The notes beneath the pieces were generated by a model. It was given only the letters and a program-made list of their open reading frames with translations, did no database searches and was not told the DNA's origin. Below are positions 1 to 9,700 of a DNA stretch of 64,000 nt, one piece after another (position 1 is the first letter of the stretch; the number at the start of each line of letters is the position of its first letter). A program made the position numbers and the translations under genes. This DNA comes from Exiguobacterium sp. 9-2 (lineage in GTDB: Bacteria; Bacillota; Bacilli; Exiguobacteriales; Exiguobacteriaceae): contig NZ_CP142850.1 in the NCBI RefSeq assembly GCF_036287235.1, forward strand, positions 2,187,127 through 2,251,126, given 5' to 3'.

Positions 1-800
1 TCGACGGATCCGATGAATCCGACAAGTGTCGTTGACATGTCTTCGTTAATCGTCGCGAATCCACCGACCGGAACGTGACAGCTACCTTCGATGGCTGCTA
101 GGAAAGCGCGTTCTGCGTATGCCACTTTTTCTGTCATCTGATCATGGATCAGGTGCAGGAGATCACGTACTTCTTGATCATGTTCGCGACATTCGATACC
201 GAGGATTCCTTGACCGACAGCTGGAATCATGTCTTCTGTTGAAAGATATTCCGAAACGACATCTTCAGACCAACCCATCCGTTTTAAACCAGCTGCTGCA
301 AGCAGAATCCCGTCAAACGGACCATTTTTTAATTTATCAAGTCGTGTATCGATGTTCCCGCGAATCGATTCGATTTTTAAATCAGGGCGGAGTTTTAGCA
401 ATTGTGATCCACGACGTAAGCTGCTCGTGCCGACAACCGCACCTTCTGGCAAGGAAGCAAGACCTTCTCCTGTTTTCGTGATCAAGGCATCACGCGCATC
501 GACACGTGCCGGTGTGGCACCGATGATGAGACCATCCGGTAGTTCAGACGGTAAATCCTTCATGCTGTGAACAGCAAAATCGATTTCTTCGTCAATCATC
601 TGCTGTTCGATCTCTTTTACGAATAACCCTTTACCACCGACTTTTGAGAGCGTCACATCCAAAATACGGTCTCCTTTTGTAATGATGTTCTTGATTTCGA
701 ACTCATACGGCGCGCCGGCTTGTTTCAACTGGTCAATGACCCATTTCGTCTGTGTCATCGCTAGCTTCGAGCTTCGCGATCCAACAATGATTTTTCGCAT
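1..800 (-). CDS. hemC: Hydroxymethylbilane synthase (porphobilinogen deaminase), 3' end cut by window edge
   Basis: Joins four porphobilinogen molecules into hydroxymethylbilane in cytosolic haem synthesis. The reading frame starts at an ATG at 800 ([17 protein letters not shown]) and stays open to the window edge, giving about 266 of the usual ~310 residues. Family landmarks are the N-terminal GSRSSKLA, the VHSMKDLP loop, GTSSLRR and a SCHVPVG segment holding the cysteine that carries the dipyrromethane cofactor. It lies 83 bases downstream of hemA on the same strand. In B. subtilis hemX separates these two genes; here it is absent. A GC-rich hairpin sits in the hemA-hemC gap and may modulate readthrough. 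Identification is from recognised motifs; the C terminus is not visible. Confidence 0.95.
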   Translation of the reverse strand, partial: MRKIIVGSRSSKLAMTQTKWVIDQLKQAGAPYEFEIKNIITKGDRILDVTLSKVGGKGLFVKEIEQQMIDEEIDFAVHSMKDLPSELPDGLIIGATPARVDARDALITKTGEGLASLPEGAVVGTSSLRRGSQLLKLRPDLKIESIRGNIDTRLDKLKNGPFDGILLAAAGLKRMGWSEDVVSEYLSTEDMIPAVGQGILGIECREHDQEVRDLLHLIHDQMTEKVAYAERAFLAAIEGSCHVPVGGFATINEDMSTTLVGFIGSV

Positions 801-827
801 GCTAAAATCCCCCTGTACAATGATAAA

Positions 828-848
828 GGGGCGGCACAAGTCCGCCCC
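828..848 (-). terminator. GC-rich hairpin between hemA and hemC (possible attenuator)
   Basis: Read on the minus strand, GGGGCGG and CCGCCCC form a perfect 7-bp stem around a 7-base loop, followed by a short TTTAT. The T-run is too short for a strong intrinsic terminator, so partial termination or RNA stabilisation between hemA and hemC is the more likely role. Confidence 0.45.
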
Positions 849-883
849 ATGCATTTTCTATTGTAACACAAATCGTACTTTGT

Positions 884-2224
884 TCACCGGTTCACAGCTT
901 TTGCTGAAGGTGTCGTCTCTTCTGACGTCACGATTTCATCTTCGAGCCCATCAAACAAGTCTTCGTTTAATGCGAACGTATCCATGAACTGCGCAATCCG
1001 CTCATCAGCATCCGGTTTCGCTGCCGCATCTTTGATGTAAGATAGCGGTTCACGCAACAATTGATTGATGATGGATTTCATGTGTTTACCAATGACGGTT
1101 TTTTCACGTTTTGACATCTCCGGTAATTTCCGTTCCAAGCTTTGCATTGTCTCTTGTTGAATCCGCAATGCTTGGTCTCGTAATTCCGTGATGATCGGCA
1201 CGACACCAAGTGTCGTCATCCACCCTTCGAACTCAGCGATTGCCGCTTCGATTCGTTGTTCGATTTTCGCCGCTTCCTTCATCCGTTCCGCCATGTTTTG
1301 CTGGACGATCGATGTCAGATCATCGACATCATATAAATGAACGCCTGGCAAGTCACCAACGGTCGGTTCGATGTCGCGCGGTACTGCGATGTCAATCAAC
1401 AAGAATGGACGATCGTGACGGAACAGCTGTGCTGCTGCGATGTCTTCCCGTTTGATGATGGCACGTTTTGCACCTGTTGAAGAGATGACGATGTCTGCCC
1501 GAAGCAAACCGCACTGCATTTCATTAATCGAATGCGCTGATCCTTCGAACCGATTCGCGACCTCTTCTGCTTTGGCGAGCGTCCGGTTAAAGACCGTGAT
1601 GTCACGAGCTCCTGCTTCATATAAGTTGAGCGTCGTCAATTCGCCAGTTTCTCCCGCACCGATGACGACAATCGATTTATCTTCAAGCGATCCGAGTAAC
1701 TGTTCGGCAAGCGTGACGGCAGCAGCACTGACAGAAACGGCATTTTCACCGATTCCAGTTTCTGCGTGAGCCCGTTTGGCGAGCGTGACCGCTTCTTTGA
1801 AGAGTTTGTTAAAGACCGTTCCTGTCGTTTCAAGCTTCTGTGCCATGAAGAAGCTTGTCTTGACCTGACCAAGGATTTGCGTTTCACCGACGATCATTGA
1901 ATCAAGACCACTTGTCACGCGGAACAGATGTTTCATCGCATCGAATCCTTCATGGATGAAGAGATACGGCTCGAGCTCTTCCATCGTCAAACCAAACCAG
2001 TTTGCAAGGAAACGTTTTGTATAATACCGTCCTGTATGTGGCTGATCCGTCACGACGTACAGTTCCGTCCGGTTACATGTCGAGACGATGACACTTTCAA
2101 AGATACTTTTTTCATCGCGCAATGCGACGACCGCTCCCTTCATCTCATGCTCCCCAAATGAGACTTGTTCGCGTATTGATACAGGCGCTGTTTTGTTATT
2201 CAAGCCGACCACTACGATATGCAT
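884..2224 (-). CDS. hemA: Glutamyl-tRNA reductase
   Basis: Reduces glutamyl-tRNA to glutamate-1-semialdehyde with NADPH, the first committed step of C5 tetrapyrrole synthesis. The 446-residue protein has the catalytic STCNRTELY motif with Cys50, an NADPH-binding segment near residues 180-195 (VVIGAGETGELT) and a C-terminal helical dimerisation region, matching the family length of about 450. It is the first gene of a hem operon on the minus strand, with hemC downstream. Upstream on the minus strand, TTGGAA and TATAAT separated by 16 bases (about 2290-2317) form a plausible promoter. Unlike B. subtilis, no hemX follows. Confidence 0.97.
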   Translation of the reverse strand: MHIVVVGLNNKTAPVSIREQVSFGEHEMKGAVVALRDEKSIFESVIVSTCNRTELYVVTDQPHTGRYYTKRFLANWFGLTMEELEPYLFIHEGFDAMKHLFRVTSGLDSMIVGETQILGQVKTSFFMAQKLETTGTVFNKLFKEAVTLAKRAHAETGIGENAVSVSAAAVTLAEQLLGSLEDKSIVVIGAGETGELTTLNLYEAGARDITVFNRTLAKAEEVANRFEGSAHSINEMQCGLLRADIVISSTGAKRAIIKREDIAAAQLFRHDRPFLLIDIAVPRDIEPTVGDLPGVHLYDVDDLTSIVQQNMAERMKEAAKIEQRIEAAIAEFEGWMTTLGVVPIITELRDQALRIQQETMQSLERKLPEMSKREKTVIGKHMKSIINQLLREPLSYIKDAAAKPDADERIAQFMDTFALNEDLFDGLEDEIVTSEETTPSAKAVNR

Positions 2225-2403
2225 GCGCTCTACCCCTTACGTCCAAAGATTTCGTTCCGATCTATCTTTTCGTTCTCTATCCTACATTATAACCATTATA
2301 AAAAAGATTCCAATCAATTTATAAACTAAAATGAGTCGAAGTTGTGAAATCTTCTTCATTTTTTCTCTTCTTCTACCTTATCCCTCTCCCGTAAAAATCA
2401 CAA

Positions 2404-2432
2404 ACCCTCTGCTCCTAAAAAGAGCAGAGGGT
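2404..2432 (-). terminator. Intrinsic terminator after the AI-2E family gene
   Basis: An 11-bp stem (ACCCTCTGCTC pairing with GAGCAGAGGGT) around a short loop lies 6 bases past the stop of the 2439-3581 gene, followed on the minus strand by a T-rich stretch. It closes the five-gene accessory operon. The rest of the 2225-2438 gap holds only the presumed hemA promoter. Confidence 0.75.
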
Positions 2433-2438
2433 TACACT

Positions 2439-3581
2439 TTACTTCAACGATTCAGGTGATACCGTCACGTCCGGTACGTCGAGACGTTGCTGACGTAAAC
2501 GATAAATCCGAGCGATGTTCTGAATGACGACTTTTGAGACCGCATAGGTCGGAACTGCCAAGATGACACCGATGATGCCACCGATTTTCCCGGCAACGAG
2601 CAAAACGATGATGATCGTCAAGGGATGGACCTTGAGTGTTTTTCCTTGAACGTAAGGAGAAATCAAGTTCGATTCGATTTGTTGCGCGACGACGATCGTG
2701 ATGATCGCATAGACCGCTTTGATCGGATCATCAATGAATCCGACAATGACTGCCGGGACGGCACCGATGTAAGGTCCAAGATACGGGATGATGTTCGTCA
2801 CCGTACAGAATAAGGCAAGTAATAACGCATATTGAATGTCAGCAATGAAAAAACCGATCAAGGACATCACACCGACGCAGATTGAGACGATGACCTGTCC
2901 GTTGACGTAATGCTTCACTGTCACGTGCATGTCGTGCAGAATTTTACGCGTTTCCGTTTCGTAGCTACGCGGTAACAATTTCACGACGGAGTCAGGGAAT
3001 TTATACCCGTCAAGCAACATATACACTAAGATGAACGGCACTAAGACGATGATTAAGACCGTCGAAGAGATGACACCGAAAATCGTTCCAACGGACGTCG
3101 AGACGGACTTGAAGACGGTACCGACATACGATGTCGCTTCATTCGTCCACTTATCAAATAAATCTGTATTCTCATGTACCCAGGTCGAGATAAAACGATT
3201 GTCCATCAGCTGATCGCGTAAATTTAACGTTTGATCACGCAATTCGATGACGAGCGTCGGAATGCTTGTTGCAAAATCTGTCACCTGCTCAACTAAGATC
3301 GGTCCGATTGAAGCGACGGCGATCGTCAGGATCGTGATGAAACCAAGTAAAACGATTAACACGGCAAGACCACGTTTCTTGACTCGTTTTTGCAACGCAT
3401 CTACGATCCCAAGCGTGAAGTAATAGAAAATACCCGCAATAATGAGCGGTGGAAAGATCAATGCCAGCATGACTTTTATCGGCTGGAATAAAAATGAGAT
3501 CTTTGTACCGACCCAGATGACAAGAAAAATCACTAATACCCAAATTAATGCTTTAAACCATTTGTTTCGTAACAAATCCAC
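2439..3581 (-). CDS. AI-2E/PerM family membrane protein
   Basis: A 380-residue polytopic membrane protein of the AI-2E transporter (UPF0118/PerM) superfamily. It has two N-terminal hydrophobic segments, a soluble stretch around residues 90-160, then a cluster of C-terminal membrane segments, with the conserved PYLGPYIGAVPAV and SPYVQGKTLKVHPL motifs. The start is a GTG preceded by AGGAGG nine bases upstream. Only 27 bases separate it from the glycosyltransferase gene, so it looks like the last member of that operon. Members have been linked to autoinducer-2 export, Na+/H+ exchange or unknown solutes; substrate cannot be read from sequence. A role with the neighbouring polysaccharide genes is inference. 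Confidence 0.85.
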   Translation of the reverse strand: MDLLRNKWFKALIWVLVIFLVIWVGTKISFLFQPIKVMLALIFPPLIIAGIFYYFTLGIVDALQKRVKKRGLAVLIVLLGFITILTIAVASIGPILVEQVTDFATSIPTLVIELRDQTLNLRDQLMDNRFISTWVHENTDLFDKWTNEATSYVGTVFKSVSTSVGTIFGVISSTVLIIVLVPFILVYMLLDGYKFPDSVVKLLPRSYETETRKILHDMHVTVKHYVNGQVIVSICVGVMSLIGFFIADIQYALLLALFCTVTNIIPYLGPYIGAVPAVIVGFIDDPIKAVYAIITIVVAQQIESNLISPYVQGKTLKVHPLTIIIVLLVAGKIGGIIGVILAVPTYAVSKVVIQNIARIYRLRQQRLDVPDVTVSPESLK

Positions 3582-3608
3582 CTAGCATATCCTCCTCATA
3601 CCTATTCG

Positions 3609-5042
3609 TCAGCCGACTTTTTCCTCGGTGACGTCTTCGAGGCGTTGGCGCTCCATCTGTCCCCAGTTTCCTCGACCAGTCAAGAATTGAATCAATCCCC
3701 CTAGTTTGAAGAAGACTAAAATCGGACGGTACCAGAACGACTCGGTCAAGGACCATAAATACAACCGAATCAATTCTTTGACATTCTTGAATCGGTGCAT
3801 CGTCCACTCTTCCAATAATACGGCACCTGCTGATAATAAGGAACCATAGAGTAAGGCGACGACCAATAAGACGATACCAAATTCAAAGTTAAGCGTCCCG
3901 ACGAGCAGGTTGAGCGGAATAATGAAATATCCCATCAGTTCAACAATAGGTCCGAGTAATTCAATCAAAAAGAAATATAGCATCGAAACGCCACCAACAG
4001 AACCATATTTCGGATTACCGATCATGCGCTTATGCGTCCAGAGTGTCTCAGCTAGCCCACGGTGCCAACGTGTTCGTTGCGACCGCAACACTTCCATTGA
4101 CTCCGGAGCTTGCGTCCAACAGACTGGTGCCGGAACGTACTCGATGCGTTTATCGAGTTTATTTTCCTTCATGTATCGGTGCAAACGAACGACAAGTTCC
4201 ATGTCCTCACCGACAAGTCCTTCCTTATACCCACCTGCTTGGACAACGATGTTCTTTTGGAACAGACCGAACGCACCAGAGACAATCAATAAGATGTTGA
4301 AACGGCTAAGTCCAAGGCGACCAAATAAGAATGCTCGGAAATATTCAATCATCTGCATCAAGACAATCCGTTGTTTTGGTGTCCGAATCTCGACGATTTC
4401 GCCACCTTCAATCGTACAGCCATTGACGAGGAAGATTGAACCACATGTCGCGACGACCTCTTCGTCGGACTCGACGATCGGTTTCATGACTTTTAATAGG
4501 GCATCCCGCTCTAAAATCGAATCCGCGTCAAGCGAGCAGAAATACGGATAACTGGAATGGTCGATACCGGCATTCAAGGCATCTGCCTTTCCACCATTCT
4601 CTTTATCGATAACGATTAAACGACTATCGATCCGCGAACGGTAGACTTGTTTGACCGGCTTCGAACCAATTAGAATCCGCGGATAGCGGATTTCCTTCTC
4701 CAGCTCATACGATCGGAACAATTCGTCCATCGTTCCGTCCTTTGAACCATCATTGATGACGATGACTTCATGCTCCGGATAGTCAAGTGCTAGCAAAGCT
4801 TGGACACTCGAGACGATCGTATATTCCTCATTGTACGCTGGAACAAGGATACTGACCGGTCGTGTATAGAGAGAGCGCATCAGTGGCAAGTAAGAGCTCT
4901 CTTTCCGACGGAAGCGTTGCCGTCGCACCATTTGAGCTGAAATCAGGTAAAGCATCGAATAGAATACGATGACGAGTAACATATAAATCAACACTGTCCA
5001 TGAAAGGACTTCAATAATGGCTTGGATTGTCTCAGACGACAT
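3609..5042 (-). CDS. Processive family-2 glycosyltransferase, membrane-bound
   Basis: A 477-residue inner-membrane glycosyltransferase of the cellulose/hyaluronan/poly-GlcNAc synthase type. An N-terminal membrane segment (about 10-36) precedes the GT-A domain with VPAYNEE, the nucleotide-binding INDGS (Asp98), SLDADS (Asp172/Asp174), GED (Glu279-Asp280) and QRTRW (322-326), the full signature of processive beta-glycosyltransferases. Several membrane segments follow from about residue 350. No C-terminal PilZ domain is present, so cyclic-di-GMP control of the BcsA kind is not apparent. Its first 11 bases overlap the upstream HEAT-repeat gene. Most likely product: a beta-linked extracellular polysaccharide; the sugar is unknown. 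Confidence 0.9.
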   Translation of the reverse strand: MSSETIQAIIEVLSWTVLIYMLLVIVFYSMLYLISAQMVRRQRFRRKESSYLPLMRSLYTRPVSILVPAYNEEYTIVSSVQALLALDYPEHEVIVINDGSKDGTMDELFRSYELEKEIRYPRILIGSKPVKQVYRSRIDSRLIVIDKENGGKADALNAGIDHSSYPYFCSLDADSILERDALLKVMKPIVESDEEVVATCGSIFLVNGCTIEGGEIVEIRTPKQRIVLMQMIEYFRAFLFGRLGLSRFNILLIVSGAFGLFQKNIVVQAGGYKEGLVGEDMELVVRLHRYMKENKLDKRIEYVPAPVCWTQAPESMEVLRSQRTRWHRGLAETLWTHKRMIGNPKYGSVGGVSMLYFFLIELLGPIVELMGYFIIPLNLLVGTLNFEFGIVLLVVALLYGSLLSAGAVLLEEWTMHRFKNVKELIRLYLWSLTESFWYRPILVFFKLGGLIQFLTGRGNWGQMERQRLEDVTEEKVG

Positions 5043-6054
5043 GATGCTTCATCTCCTTTGCCAACCGTTCTGTAGCTTTTTGACGTGCATAGCGGTCGGG
5101 ATGTGTACTTGATACTTTCGCCAATTGTTCGATCCCGCCACAAGCAAGCAGCGCATCAAAGGCAGCCGTCCGGACCCACCACGATCGACTACCGACAAAC
5201 GGCAAGATCGCTGGTATCGCATCGGCTGGAACGACATGTTCTAAGAAACGAAGGGCAAGCATTTGCTCAACCCAACTTGATTCTTCTTCCAAGTAAGGCA
5301 CATATAACTTCCAGTCCTCCTCAAGCCCGATTCGCGTGAGCGCACGAAGGGCACGTTTTCGGATTTCTGGATTTTCATCTGTCGTCTTGTCACGAACGAG
5401 TGCGATATAACGTGTCTCATCGCGGTCAAAGATCAACTGAAGGATTGCTAACTTAAAGGACAGTGTCAATTCTTCGAACGCAGCCACCCACTCCTCTAAG
5501 TCTTGACTACGACCAACCGCAAGAATCGCACCGAAGAAACTAATCCCATTTTCTTGCTTGGCGATGGCGATCGCATCTTGCGGTGATAGTGAGACGAGGG
5601 TCCGAACGATGACATCGCTCTCTTCTTTTTCAATCGTGTTTCCCCAACGCGCATGAATCATCGGTGCGACTGCTACCAAACGGAATTGAGAGACGGCCTC
5701 ATAAGCGTTCAAGCGACGGTCAATCCGGCGATGCTTCAATTGTTGTTCGTAATAGGCTTGCATATTAGCAGCGACAAAAGCTTGCACTCGTTCGAGATGT
5801 GCCGGTGTTGCCGTCAAGTTAGACAGTGCGAAGAGCTCAAGCTCAGCTAAATCCTCGTTTCCTTTTTGAACCGTCGGCATGTCCTGACGTTCACCTGTCG
5901 CATAGTCGTAGATGTCATCTCGAAAGACAAGTTGCCAATCGCTACGGGCATGCTCGCGGTTGGCACGTTTTCGTTTTTGAACGACGAGATAGACCAATGC
6001 TCCACCTTGTAAGAAAACGAGTACAACGATAAATACTAGAATCGCCTGCATCAT
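5032..6054 (-). CDS. Membrane-anchored HEAT-repeat protein
   Basis: A 340-residue protein with one N-terminal membrane helix (about residues 3-26) followed by a basic stretch, so the body is probably cytoplasmic. From about residue 130 it is made of paired amphipathic helices typical of HEAT repeats; the clearest repeats lie at about 205-330 (IRKRALRALTRIG, then VRTAAFDALLACGG). HEAT arrays serve as protein-binding scaffolds. Its ATG overlaps the stop of the receiver-like gene (ATGA) and its end overlaps the glycosyltransferase start by 11 bases, so the three are translationally coupled. A scaffold or regulator of the synthase is the natural inference; no enzymatic motif is seen. Confidence 0.85.
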   Translation of the reverse strand: MMQAILVFIVVLVFLQGGALVYLVVQKRKRANREHARSDWQLVFRDDIYDYATGERQDMPTVQKGNEDLAELELFALSNLTATPAHLERVQAFVAANMQAYYEQQLKHRRIDRRLNAYEAVSQFRLVAVAPMIHARWGNTIEKEESDVIVRTLVSLSPQDAIAIAKQENGISFFGAILAVGRSQDLEEWVAAFEELTLSFKLAILQLIFDRDETRYIALVRDKTTDENPEIRKRALRALTRIGLEEDWKLYVPYLEEESSWVEQMLALRFLEHVVPADAIPAILPFVGSRSWWVRTAAFDALLACGGIEQLAKVSSTHPDRYARQKATERLAKEMKHHVV

Positions 6055-6797
6055 CGGCCATCCTCAACTTTTCGGATCCACGCGCGGAATTCTTCGATTT
6101 TTAACGGAAGGGTCATAATGTAATCAACACCTCGGTCAATCGCAAGAACATGATCGCGTTCACGGTTGTACATCGAAATCATCATCGATTGGAACGGTGC
6201 GACACTCTGATGTTTTGCTCGCAGTAGTAATTCCAGCCCATCTGCTCGTGGTAATGCTGACGTAAACACGAGTAAGTACGGACGGGATGCTACGTACTCG
6301 TCAAGGAATGTCTCTGCTCGTTCGAATGTTACGAACCGTTCGAAGCGTTCCGTCAGTTCCCGTTCCATCATCCGACGGATATGCGGATCTTCCGTTACGA
6401 CGACGACATCCGCGATATAATGGATTTTTTTATAACGCGCTAGCCGGTCAAGGACAAGCTCCCGCGATAGTGTCGCCGGTAGAATTTCTCGCGCATTTTC
6501 TAAACCATAGAAAGAAGTCTCTGTATTAAAATACACGACGGGAATTCGTTCCTCGATGACAGGTTCGCTTGCGAGAACGACATCGGCATAAGAAATGTCC
6601 GTCCGCACGCACCATCCCTCTTCAATCAATCCGTTGACCGCCTCCGGCATTTGTCCGACTGTGTGCACGAACAAGGTATTCGTCGACGATTGCCGGACGG
6701 TTTCTTCCGTCCATTCAATCGTCGAACTGACCTCACGATCTTGACTTGTTGATTCAAACGACTGATTGATTAATTTCCACATCTCTTCACGTCGCAT
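6051..6797 (-). CDS. Receiver-like protein lacking phospho-acceptor residues
   Basis: A 248-residue soluble protein. The C-terminal half (about 130-246) has the order of a response-regulator receiver: VVVVTEDP with the acidic pair Glu136-Asp137, then the strand ending LLVFTSALPRADG, then MMISMY, then MTLPLKIEEF. The normal phospho-acceptor Asp is Thr179 and the invariant Lys before Pro is Leu230, so it should not be phosphorylated in the usual way. The N-terminal half may be a second, more degenerate copy. No DNA-binding domain is present. Its ATG directly follows the stop of the glycoside hydrolase gene, with the ribosome site inside that gene's last codons, and its own stop overlaps the HEAT gene. 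Confidence 0.8.
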   Translation of the reverse strand: MRREEMWKLINQSFESTSQDREVSSTIEWTEETVRQSSTNTLFVHTVGQMPEAVNGLIEEGWCVRTDISYADVVLASEPVIEERIPVVYFNTETSFYGLENAREILPATLSRELVLDRLARYKKIHYIADVVVVTEDPHIRRMMERELTERFERFVTFERAETFLDEYVASRPYLLVFTSALPRADGLELLLRAKHQSVAPFQSMMISMYNRERDHVLAIDRGVDYIMTLPLKIEEFRAWIRKVEDGR

Positions 6798-9700
6798 TTA
6801 ATTTCCTCCCTCAGTGAATGCTTTTTTCATCGTCCGATAGACAGGTTTCAGTTCTTCTCGCTGTTGCGGATTCGTCCACTCTGCCCAGTTGTAGAAACCA
6901 CGATCTTTTTCAGGGATACGTGTCTCACCGACTTGACCTGTGACTTCGATTCCTTCCGTAATCATCTTCGCTTCTAATCCATCTTTCCAGAAGTCACCGA
7001 TGATTTCATGTTTACTAGGGTCTCGCATATTCAAGACCATCCATGGAATACGGAGCTCTACGGTTGGTTTCGTGATATCTGAGATATCTGTCAAGATATC
7101 GTCTGGTTCTCCTTCATGTAGAACACCCGTGTCCCACTTTACGGCTGGTTTGACGATTTTTTTCGTCACCGGGTCGCGTCTTGCATAATCGAGCATTTGA
7201 TAAATTGGAACGAACTTACCGCTGTCTTTTTGATCAGACGGTGGTTTTACCATCTCAAACGGCATCTTGAGACCATAGTGATAACGGAAGATATCATAAC
7301 GAGCATCGACATCGATGCGCGCCTTCTGATCGATCGTCAGGCGATATTCCGCTCCTTCATCAAGCATCAGCGGACCGACTTTCGTATTCCCATCGTTTGG
7401 TTTCGTCGATAGCGCAAGTGTCGTCGGCTCTGCTTTTTTCCGGTCGATACGCAAATAGAGATAGGCTTCGTCGGATGTCATATATATCGCTTGATCCTTA
7501 TTTTCAGCGACTGGTGCATACCCTTTCCAATCATCCAATTTCCCGTCAATGACGATATCTGAACGTAGGAAACCAAGCATACCGAAATGTTGTTCGCTCG
7601 TCTGGACATTCGACCAACGGGGACGCGTATTGGCATCATCATAATCCATCGTGTTCCACGTCCGCTTGAACCATTCATCTTGCCAGATGAAGACGAGTCC
7701 ACCGGCTGTTTTGACGTCTTTAATGTCTTGATAGAGTTGTGCGACGAGTTCGCCTTGTTTCTTCTCACTGACATGCCCTTGATCGAAACCATTTGGTCCG
7801 AGGTGCGTCTTCCCGCGAGAACTCGGAATTCCGAATTCTGATACAAGTAGCGGCATATCATGATAATCCTTCATCTTCTTCAAGTAACGGGCATACGATT
7901 CAGATCCTTTGTCCGTTTTTTGACTGTACTCTTCCTTGATGAACGAAGGATAGTACGGATAGATGTGGTAAGACGCGAACAAGCCACCCGGGAAATCCTT
8001 CGTTGCTTTTAAGTGATTGAAATCAATGGAGACGAGGTCCTGTTCTTCCTCAATCTCTTTTGGGTGTTTCAACGGATCCGTCGTCGGCCAGTTCGTCGAA
8101 CCGATTGGTCGTGTTGTACCGTACTCTTTGATTTCGTGTGCAGTCGCCGTATCCATCCGACCTGCTAACCACGATTCGAAAGGAGACGCTTCTTTCGTCG
8201 TCGTTACGTATTGTCCTTCGAAACGTGTTCCTTTGTTCTTTTTATTTGTTTCAACGACAGCTTCCGGTAACCATTCGATTCCGAAGACGAATGCTGAAAC
8301 GTATTGCGAGACGTCTGAAGTATATGTTCCGGAAGCATGACCAACAACTTCTTTAACGACTGCGTTTCCATGAATGACATCAACCATTCGTTTTGCTTCC
8401 GTATCTGTCATCTTCATGAACTTTGGATCGAATGCATTTTTTAGTTCCTCGAACGGCTTCTCTTCGACCCACATGCCTTGCATGAGATAAATCGGTTGTT
8501 TCGCCTGTTCGTTGTAAGCTTTTAATGCATCGTAAAAAGCAGGAGGGTGCAACGTGTACACACGAATCGTATTGACCCCCATCGCTCCGATTTCCTTCAA
8601 CCAACGATCATATTCGTTTCGGCTGATGGCATGTTCCCCAGGAAATGCACCTGGTCGACCAAGTCCAATGTTGACACCCTTAACGAAGTACGGCTTCCAT
8701 TCACCATCTTGATACATCTCAAGTGTGTCCTGTCCTTCACGAGCTCGGGTCCGCAACTCTTGGTTACCGACCTTCGTTTTTGAAAGTGGTTTGACCTTCG
8801 CAGTTTGTGTCGAGATCCGTTTCGTATCCTCAAGAATCCGCGTCAGCGTCGGGGCGTAAATCTTCCAGAAGAACGCCGATTCACTTTCCGCACTATCGAG
8901 GATGAACTGTTTGCGGAACCAATCGAGACCACTGTATCGATAATAACGTGGGATATCCGCGACGTCCGTATAATCACCAGCAAAATAGTGACCACTTCCT
9001 TGCGTGACATACGCTGGAAACTCAAGCGGCAACTGGTATTTTCGAAGCATTGCTTGTGTCTGTTTCGAAGGGTTCCAAGAGAAATGCGCTTGTTGTTTCC
9101 CGCCATCTAGTTCAAGAATCTCGAACCAGTAGTTATAACGGACCTCATCTTTTGCATTCCCCTTATTTTGATCCCACTTGTAAAGTAAAGGAGTGTCATC
9201 ATTGACGAAAAAAGCTTTTTCGGTCGAATCATTAATAAAAACATAACCCGGACCTGATAGTTTGAACTCTTTTTCTTTCGCTTGTGTTTTTAATTGAGCT
9301 ACGACGTTTTTCTCAAGACCTTGCAGTTTTGTTAAATCTGGGAAAAATCGACCGATCCATCCTGTCCAAGCCGTCCCGAATAATTGTCGAAACGCATTGG
9401 ACCGCTCGACTGACGTCGGACTTGCTGCTGTATTAAATTCCGCCACAACGGTTTTCCCTTGCGAAATCGCTTCAGTTGCGAGCTCGACGTCTTCTGTCGT
9501 CAAGCCACCACGATGTTCTTTTTTCCCGTTGACGTCATATGATTTTCCGTACGTATCCGTAAACAACAGCACATCTGCTTTAGAGGCTTGTTGTAACATT
9601 TTTTTACCTTGTGTACCATCATAACGGTTGATGTAGTCCGAATACGTATAATCTTGCCCTTGCGTATTTCGGATCTTTAAGTGATTCAATAACCACGTCG

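Noticed and set aside
3910-4551. 213-codon open frame antisense to the GT2 gene
   Set aside because: It is wholly inside a well-supported glycosyltransferase on the other strand, lacks a ribosome site and has no recognisable domain; long antisense frames are common opposite conserved genes.
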